From contig NZ_SLZN01000009.1 of NCBI RefSeq assembly GCF_004346035.1, positions 44,412-108,411 on the forward strand: a stretch of DNA of 64,000 nucleotides, read 5' to 3'. How positions within the stretch are numbered: position 1 is the first letter of the stretch; each line of letters opens with the position of its first letter. Made by a program: the position numbers and the translations under genes. The notes below the pieces were generated by a model, which made no database searches, was not told where the DNA came from, and saw only the letters and a program-made list of their open reading frames with translations. This document shows positions 59,328 through 64,000 of the stretch, piece after piece. Source of the DNA: Acidomonas methanolica. Lineage in GTDB: Bacteria; Pseudomonadota; Alphaproteobacteria; Acetobacterales; Acetobacteraceae.

Positions 59328-61139
59328 TCAGGCGGCGGAACTGACCAGCGGTTCGAACTGACCCGCTAGCAGCATGGCCTTCGCGCGGGCGCGGGTGAGC
59401 TTGCCGGACGAGGTCTGCGGCAGGGTATGGGGCGGGACAAGGATGACCTCCACGTCCACGCCATGCTGGCGGCGGAAGTGACCGGCCGTCTCTTCCCGCA
59501 GGCATTCGCGCTCGGCGGGGTTGGTGGCGCGGCACTGGACGAGCGCCACGATGTTCTCGCCCGTCTCCGTCTCGACGGAGAACACGGCAACATCGCGGGA
59601 GCGCAGGCTGCCGATCGCCGTCTCCGCCGACCATTCCAGATCCTGCGGCCAGATATTGCGTCCGTTGATGATGATGAGATCCTTGGCGCGCCCGGTGATC
59701 ACCACCTGCCCGTCGAGCATGTAGCCGAGATCGCCGGTGTTCAGCCAGCCGTCGCCGGACAGCACGGAATGTGTCTCCGAATCCCGGCCATAATAGCCGC
59801 GCATCAGGCTCGGCCCGCGCACATAGACCGTGCCCACGCGGCGATCCGCCAGCACCTTGCCCTCGGTGTCGCGAATCTCGACCTCGTGGTCGGGGAGGGC
59901 GCGCCCGCAAAGGACGAAGGTGCGCAGGACCAGTGACGGATCATGGCTCGGATACGCCGCGCCTTCCGTCTCCAGGCGGCGCAGATCGATCGTATCGGTC
60001 TGGATCCCGGTGTCCAGCGGGGCGAAGCTGATGGCGAGCGTCGCTTCGGCCATGCCGTAGCTCGCGACGAACGCCTCTGCGCGGAAGCCTGCCGAAGCGA
60101 AACGTTCCGCGAAATTTTCCAGAATATGGTGGCGAATCATGTCGCCGCCGATTCCCGCCACGCGCCAGCAGGACAGGTCCAGCGTCTCCGGCGCCTGGCG
60201 GCGCGCGCAGAGTTCGTAACCGAAGGAGGGGCTGTAGGCGATGGTTCCGCGATTGCGGCTGATGAGGTCGAGCCAGACATGCGGCCGCCGCGCGAATTCC
60301 CGCGTCGGGAGGAGATCGACGCTCAACTGGCAGGTCATGGGGGTGAGGAAGAACCCGACCAGCCCCATGTCATGATAGAGCGGCAGCCAGGACACGCAAC
60401 GATCGCCCGTCGCACGCACCTGCAACCCGTCCCGCGCGATGGCGCGCGCATTCGCCATGCCCGCTTCCTGCGTGACGGCCACCCCCATCGGAAAACGGGT
60501 GCTGCCCGAGGAGAATTGCAGGTAGGACAGCGATGCCGGCTCGCGCGCGGGCAGCGCGATGTCGGGGACGGGATCGCGAAGCAGGTCGGCGGGCAGGCCC
60601 CCGAAGGCGAGCTCCAGCCCTCCGACGATCTCCTGCGTCCAGCCCGCGATCACCTCCGGAACGATTACCGCCCGCGCCTCGGCGGCGGCGATCATGCCGC
60701 GGAGCGTGGCGATATAGGAGTCGCGCCCGCCGAAGGCGATCGGCAGGGGCAGCGGCGCAGGCACCAGGCCCGCGTACTGGCACCCGAAGAACAGCCGCGC
60801 GAAATCGCCGTCGCTCTCCGCGATGATGGCGACCCGATCGCCGGGATGCAGCCCGCGTCCCAGCAGGCGCCGCGCGGTGTCGAGCGCCTGCTCGCGCAGG
60901 CAGCGATACGGCAGGGCTTCGAGAAGCTGACCGCGCCCGTTATAGATGTTGAAGCCCGCCCGACCTTGCGCGGCGTAATCGAGCGCGTCGGCGAAGGTGG
61001 CGAAATCGCCGAAACGTCTGGTCTGTTCGCAATCCGTCGCAGTCGGAATCGAGGTCTTTGCGGTGCTCCCGGTGTCGTTCAAGATTTGCCCAGCTCCATC
61101 GTCCGTCATGCGATCATAAACCGGCCGATGATTCGTCAT
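59328..61139 (-). CDS. Fatty acyl-AMP ligase (acyl-ACP synthetase)
   Basis: A 603-aa ANL-superfamily enzyme of the FAAL type. AMP-binding loop LSYLQFSSGSTRFPMGVAV, WLPLYHDMGLVG, PSFGYELCARR, ASYGMAEATLAISF, GDLGYMLDGQVVITGRAKDLIIINGRN and the C-terminal TSSGKLTRARAK. Activates a free fatty acid as acyl-AMP and loads it on the ACP. The first 40 residues look unstructured and the true start may be internal. Overlaps the upstream CDP-glycerol-transferase-like gene by 4 bp. Confidence 0.9.
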   Translation of the reverse strand: MTNHRPVYDRMTDDGAGQILNDTGSTAKTSIPTATDCEQTRRFGDFATFADALDYAAQGRAGFNIYNGRGQLLEALPYRCLREQALDTARRLLGRGLHPGDRVAIIAESDGDFARLFFGCQYAGLVPAPLPLPIAFGGRDSYIATLRGMIAAAEARAVIVPEVIAGWTQEIVGGLELAFGGLPADLLRDPVPDIALPAREPASLSYLQFSSGSTRFPMGVAVTQEAGMANARAIARDGLQVRATGDRCVSWLPLYHDMGLVGFFLTPMTCQLSVDLLPTREFARRPHVWLDLISRNRGTIAYSPSFGYELCARRQAPETLDLSCWRVAGIGGDMIRHHILENFAERFASAGFRAEAFVASYGMAEATLAISFAPLDTGIQTDTIDLRRLETEGAAYPSHDPSLVLRTFVLCGRALPDHEVEIRDTEGKVLADRRVGTVYVRGPSLMRGYYGRDSETHSVLSGDGWLNTGDLGYMLDGQVVITGRAKDLIIINGRNIWPQDLEWSAETAIGSLRSRDVAVFSVETETGENIVALVQCRATNPAERECLREETAGHFRRQHGVDVEVILVPPHTLPQTSSGKLTRARAKAMLLAGQFEPLVSSAA

Positions 61140-62293
61140 GCGGCCCTCCTGAGGAATTCGACGATGGCGTCGGCGGCTGCGGGAGCAGTCGGGCCGTCGT
61201 CCGGAAACTCGAAGGTTTCTAATACATATTGACGCTGAACCTCAATAAAGGCGTCGTGACGGGCGAAAGCCCGCGTGAGCGCCTCGTCGAGACTGCTCCC
61301 CGGCGTGTGGCCGGAGGCGGGGCTCATATCCTGCACGTCGCCCAAAGTCCAGAATTGATAGTCCGGATTGTCCTGCCAATGAATCCGGTGCGCGTTCAGG
61401 AACAGGCAGGGACGCGGCCGCACGACGAACTCGGCGACCTGGCTGCTGACATCCCCGAGATAGAGATCCGCGGCCATGGTGTAGGTCATGTCGATGCTGC
61501 GCGGGCTGCCGGGATCGATCAGCATGTGGGGGAAGGCGGCGTAGCGCGAGACGAGCGCCTCTCCCTCCCTGCGCCGCTTGTCGAACAGCCGGTAATGCGG
61601 CGCGAAGATCAGGTTATAGCGGTCCTGATGCGCGAAGAACGCCAGCACGTCTTCGCCGCAGACCGGCCATGACGAGAGCCTGGCCGAGAAATGCGGATTA
61701 TAGAGAATGGTCGGCCGGTCATTGTCGAACAGGCGCGAGCGCTTGCCGCCCATGCGCCGCACGATATCGAACTTCGCATAGGCGCCGCGGAAATAATGTC
61801 CGGGCCGAATCGCGCCTTCCGAGAGCAGGCGCCGCTCCACCTTGCGGCCGGAGAGGAGCACGAAGTCGAACTCGCGCACGTCCTTCGCGAAGCCGATGGC
61901 GCGATCGCCCGCGCCATGCCGCGTCCAGACGATGCGCGGCTTCCGGATGCCCATGCGCCGGAGATAGAGCGACGTGCGTTCCGGCACGACAATCCCCTGA
62001 AAACGCGAGAAATAGTCCCGGTTCAGGAAGAGGCTCAGCAGCTTCGGGATGATGCCTGGACCATGTGTCTCGATATGGCGGCGCACGACATCCGGCAGGG
62101 CCAGCAGCTCGAATTTCGCTCTCGCCCGGGGATAGAGCGCGCCCAGTGTGCGGGCGTAGTCGAGATGCGCCTGGGTCGTGCAGGCGACATGCACGTCGAC
62201 ATCCGGATAGCGGGTCGCCATTTCCATCGCGATCGGCAGGGAGTGAAGTGTCTGGTGAGGTTGGGCGATGTAAGGAAAGGCGACTTTCAGCAT
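61136..62293 (-). CDS. CDP-glycerol glycerophosphotransferase-like protein
   Basis: A 385-aa GT-B-fold protein resembling the TagB/TagF family. N-terminal VAFPYIAQPHQTLHSLPIAMEMA, then IVWTRHGAGDRAIGF, GAYAKFDIVRRMG, ILYNPHFSARLSSW, LIFAPHYRLF and DMTYTMAADLYLGDVSSQVAEFVVR. The HGAG, NPHFS-W, H and D-SS-EF order parallels TagF-type motifs. Could place glycerol phosphate on a lipid head group. Its stop overlaps the acyl-AMP ligase start by 4 bp. Confidence 0.78.
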   Translation of the reverse strand: MLKVAFPYIAQPHQTLHSLPIAMEMATRYPDVDVHVACTTQAHLDYARTLGALYPRARAKFELLALPDVVRRHIETHGPGIIPKLLSLFLNRDYFSRFQGIVVPERTSLYLRRMGIRKPRIVWTRHGAGDRAIGFAKDVREFDFVLLSGRKVERRLLSEGAIRPGHYFRGAYAKFDIVRRMGGKRSRLFDNDRPTILYNPHFSARLSSWPVCGEDVLAFFAHQDRYNLIFAPHYRLFDKRRREGEALVSRYAAFPHMLIDPGSPRSIDMTYTMAADLYLGDVSSQVAEFVVRPRPCLFLNAHRIHWQDNPDYQFWTLGDVQDMSPASGHTPGSSLDEALTRAFARHDAFIEVQRQYVLETFEFPDDGPTAPAAADAIVEFLRRAA

Positions 62294-63672
62294 GGGGCGG
62301 CGTCTCGCGCGGCATCATGCGGGCGCGCCTCGAGCACAAGCAGGAGTTGCAGTCCGATCAGGGTGATCGTCGCCAGAAGAGTCGCGGGTCCGGCGCCCCC
62401 GAGCCCGTACCAGCGGACCATGAAGAACAGACTCGGCAGGAAGAGCAGCGTTTCGAGCGCGCGCGCCTTGATCGCCGCTCCGGCCCGGCGTGTGGTGAAG
62501 AGCAGGGGTTCGAGCGGCAGTCCCCAGACCGTGACGATCTCCGCCGCAAGCAGCCAGAGCATGACCGGCACGGCCTGCGGATTGGCCTCGCCCGTCAGCA
62601 GCCTGAACAGCGGGTGGCCGAGGAAGAAGGCGACGGCGAGAATGACGCAGCCGACCACCCCGCCGGACAGGGCAATCTGGATGCAGAGACGGTAGAGACG
62701 TCCCGTGGCCTTGTCGCGCCACATGCGCGCCATCTCGGGGTAAAGCGTTGTCTGGATCAGGGTGACCGGCTTGGCGACGCCCGCCGCGATCTGGCTGGCG
62801 AGGCGATAATAGCCCGCGCTGGCGGGCCCCAGCAGGCAGCCGACCATCAGCGTCCCGAGATGACCGAAGGTCAGCGCCAGGGTCGAGGTGAAGTTGGTGG
62901 CGAAGACGAAGCGCCAGATCCCCGGATGCAGACGCCCCATATGTCCACGCACGATATCGGCGACCGTCAGGCGCAGGCTGAACGAAAAGCCCTTCAGGAG
63001 GTTGCGGACACGCAGCTCGCGAATCGCGAAACCGCTCAGAAAGGCCCAGGCCGTGGCTTCGGCCATCATCCAGATGGCGGCAAGCCGGGGAATGGAGCTG
63101 CCGAGGACGAGCATCGCCAGAACGCCGATGACCCGGCAGATCGTCGCGACGGTGCCTTGCATGGCGAGCCGGTCGTATCGGTCGAAAAGCCGGAGAACGC
63201 CCGTCGCCGTGGCGGTCGTCATGAACAGGACGGAGACCATGTAGATCGTCCCGACCAGACGGATGCCGGGCGGCCATCCCAGCAGGCTCGTCCCGAACCA
63301 TGCGATGCCCATCCCGACCATGCAGCCGACGAGTCCGCTCATCAGATCAAGAAGCAGGCTGAAGGCGACGATATGTTGAAAGCTGCGTCTCTCTCCGCGG
63401 GTCAGCGGGCCGACGCCGTAATGAAGCACGACCTGCCAGGACTGGAAATCGACGACATCGCCGACCATGCGGGCGAAGGCGTACATCATGGCGATGAGGC
63501 CGAAACCGTAGCTTCCGAGAAGATGAATGGTCAGCGAAATCTGCGCCAGGCTGAGCGGCGCGTTCACGGCGCGCCCCATCAGCAGCACGGCGACATTCCT
63601 GAGTACGCGCCGGAGGCCGTTCGGAGCTTGCGCGCCGGCTTCTCCGGATGCTGGAGGCAGATCTTCAGGCAT
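62287..63672 (-). CDS. Wzx-like lipopolysaccharide/oligosaccharide flippase
   Basis: 461 aa from ATG 63672, about twelve to fourteen membrane helices in the MOP/MATE-like polysaccharide transporter layout (NVAVLLMGRAVNAPLSLAQISLTIHLLGSYGFGLIAMMY at the start; VVGCVILAVAFFLGHPLFRLLTGE later). Such proteins flip lipid-linked sugars across the inner membrane. Its 3' end overlaps the CDP-glycerol-transferase-like gene by 7 bp. Longer in-frame starts exist at 63714 and 63813; no clear ribosome site favours any. Confidence 0.87.
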   Translation of the reverse strand: MPEDLPPASGEAGAQAPNGLRRVLRNVAVLLMGRAVNAPLSLAQISLTIHLLGSYGFGLIAMMYAFARMVGDVVDFQSWQVVLHYGVGPLTRGERRSFQHIVAFSLLLDLMSGLVGCMVGMGIAWFGTSLLGWPPGIRLVGTIYMVSVLFMTTATATGVLRLFDRYDRLAMQGTVATICRVIGVLAMLVLGSSIPRLAAIWMMAEATAWAFLSGFAIRELRVRNLLKGFSFSLRLTVADIVRGHMGRLHPGIWRFVFATNFTSTLALTFGHLGTLMVGCLLGPASAGYYRLASQIAAGVAKPVTLIQTTLYPEMARMWRDKATGRLYRLCIQIALSGGVVGCVILAVAFFLGHPLFRLLTGEANPQAVPVMLWLLAAEIVTVWGLPLEPLLFTTRRAGAAIKARALETLLFLPSLFFMVRWYGLGGAGPATLLATITLIGLQLLLVLEARPHDAARDAAPC

Positions 63673-63861
63673 GGGGGTCAGACATGGGGGAACGTGCGAT
63701 CCCGACTTCCTCATGAGGCGGACGACCGGGGCGGAATTGCCCTGATCCGGTTCACGACGATGATAGTGATGGCGTTCCGAGGGAACTCCAACACCGGATA
63801 TGCATCTTTTCATTGCACAACCGCGTGGCCGAAGAAATTTTTTTTATTGTCATTTTTTCCA

Positions 63862-63891
63862 TTGACGCTTTGGTGTGAGTGCTCGTAAAAG
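63862..63891 (+). promoter_or_regulatory. Putative rRNA operon promoter
   Basis: TTGACG (63862-63867), 18 bp, TAAAAG (63886-63891), within an AT-rich stretch directly before the rRNA leader. The -35 matches five of six positions, the -10 four of six. Confidence 0.45.
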
Positions 63892-63962
63892 CCCGCTACC
63901 GACGAGGGGGGCTGAGGTTTCTCTGGGTTTTCTGAGTGAAATCAGGGGCTTTAAGTTGGTTT

Positions 63963-63974
63963 TGTTCTTTGACA
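63963..63974 (+). promoter_or_regulatory. boxA antitermination element of an rRNA leader
   Basis: TGTTCTTTGACA, a near match to the boxA consensus TGCTCTTTAACA; followed by AATTGAAGATTGAGAGAG, wording commonly found just before 16S rRNA in alphaproteobacteria. The 16S gene itself starts beyond the window. Confidence 0.75.
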
Positions 63975-64000
63975 ATTGAAGATTGAGAGAGAATGGAAGG

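Noticed and set aside
1..64000. CRISPR arrays, tRNA genes, intact insertion sequences or prophage
   Set aside because: No repeat-spacer pattern, cloverleaf-like sequence, intact transposase or phage structural gene was seen in any gap.

Overview
The window is GC-rich Gram-negative chromosome with tightly packed operons. It looks like an alphaproteobacterium of the Acetobacteraceae (acetic acid bacteria and relatives). The reasons are periplasmic PQQ alcohol oxidation, an aroQ-accB-accC block, a serine palmitoyltransferase locus and a boxA-containing rRNA leader at the right edge. The family is an inference; the genus cannot be read from the sequence alone.

Left end (1-12.9 kb): C1/alcohol respiration. 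A minus-strand operon encodes a B-type (ba3-like) heme-copper oxidase: a diheme cytochrome c, a 47-aa subunit IIa, CuA subunit II, subunit I, an SCO1 copper chaperone and a CtaG-like assembly factor that runs off the left edge. Divergent from it are two PQQ alcohol dehydrogenases. Both carry the extra Asp of lanthanide-dependent enzymes (WDYD). The first is followed by a fusion of a XoxJ-like binding domain with cytochrome c. The second is a clear XoxF with XoxJ and a diheme XoxG. The block ends with a FrmR-type formaldehyde sensor. Together they suggest methanol or alcohol to PQQ, to cytochrome c, to a dedicated terminal oxidase, with formaldehyde sensing.

13-23 kb: galE, dps, a large two-domain glycosyltransferase, and a phosphate block pstC-pstA-pstB-phoU-phoB-phoR with no pstS. 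22.8-29.6 kb: D-lactate dehydrogenase, an EcsC protein, an unknown secreted protein, a Suv3-like helicase and gmhA. 29.7-37.7 kb: the ligase-associated DNA repair set (PdeM, Lhr-type helicase, MBL exonuclease, ATP-dependent ligase). A lipase and an exported methyltransferase-like protein lie between Lhr and PdeM. 37.7-40.6 kb: aroQ, accB, accC and a NIPSNAP protein.

40.6-49 kb: surface polysaccharide genes (LTA-synthase-like protein, KpsC-like, KpsS-like, GT4), a SYLF protein, an inositol-monophosphatase-type enzyme and MmcB.

49-63.7 kb: the most interesting part, a sphingolipid locus. A minus-strand operon encodes a Wzx-like flippase, a CDP-glycerol-transferase-like protein, a fatty acyl-AMP ligase, an acyl carrier protein and serine palmitoyltransferase. 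A plus-strand pair encodes a lipid kinase and a protein resembling Tam41 CDP-DAG synthases. A six-gene minus-strand operon, every junction a 4-bp overlap, encodes a metallophosphoesterase, LptF-like, LptG-like, a fatty-acid-hydroxylase-type membrane protein, a nucleotidyltransferase and a GT4. A GINT1-like (glucosaminyl inositolphosphorylceramide transferase N-domain) gene lies beside it. I read this as synthesis, head-group activation, hydroxylation and LPS-like export of a phosphosphingolipid. The last 140 bases are the promoter and leader of an rRNA operon whose 16S gene lies just outside.
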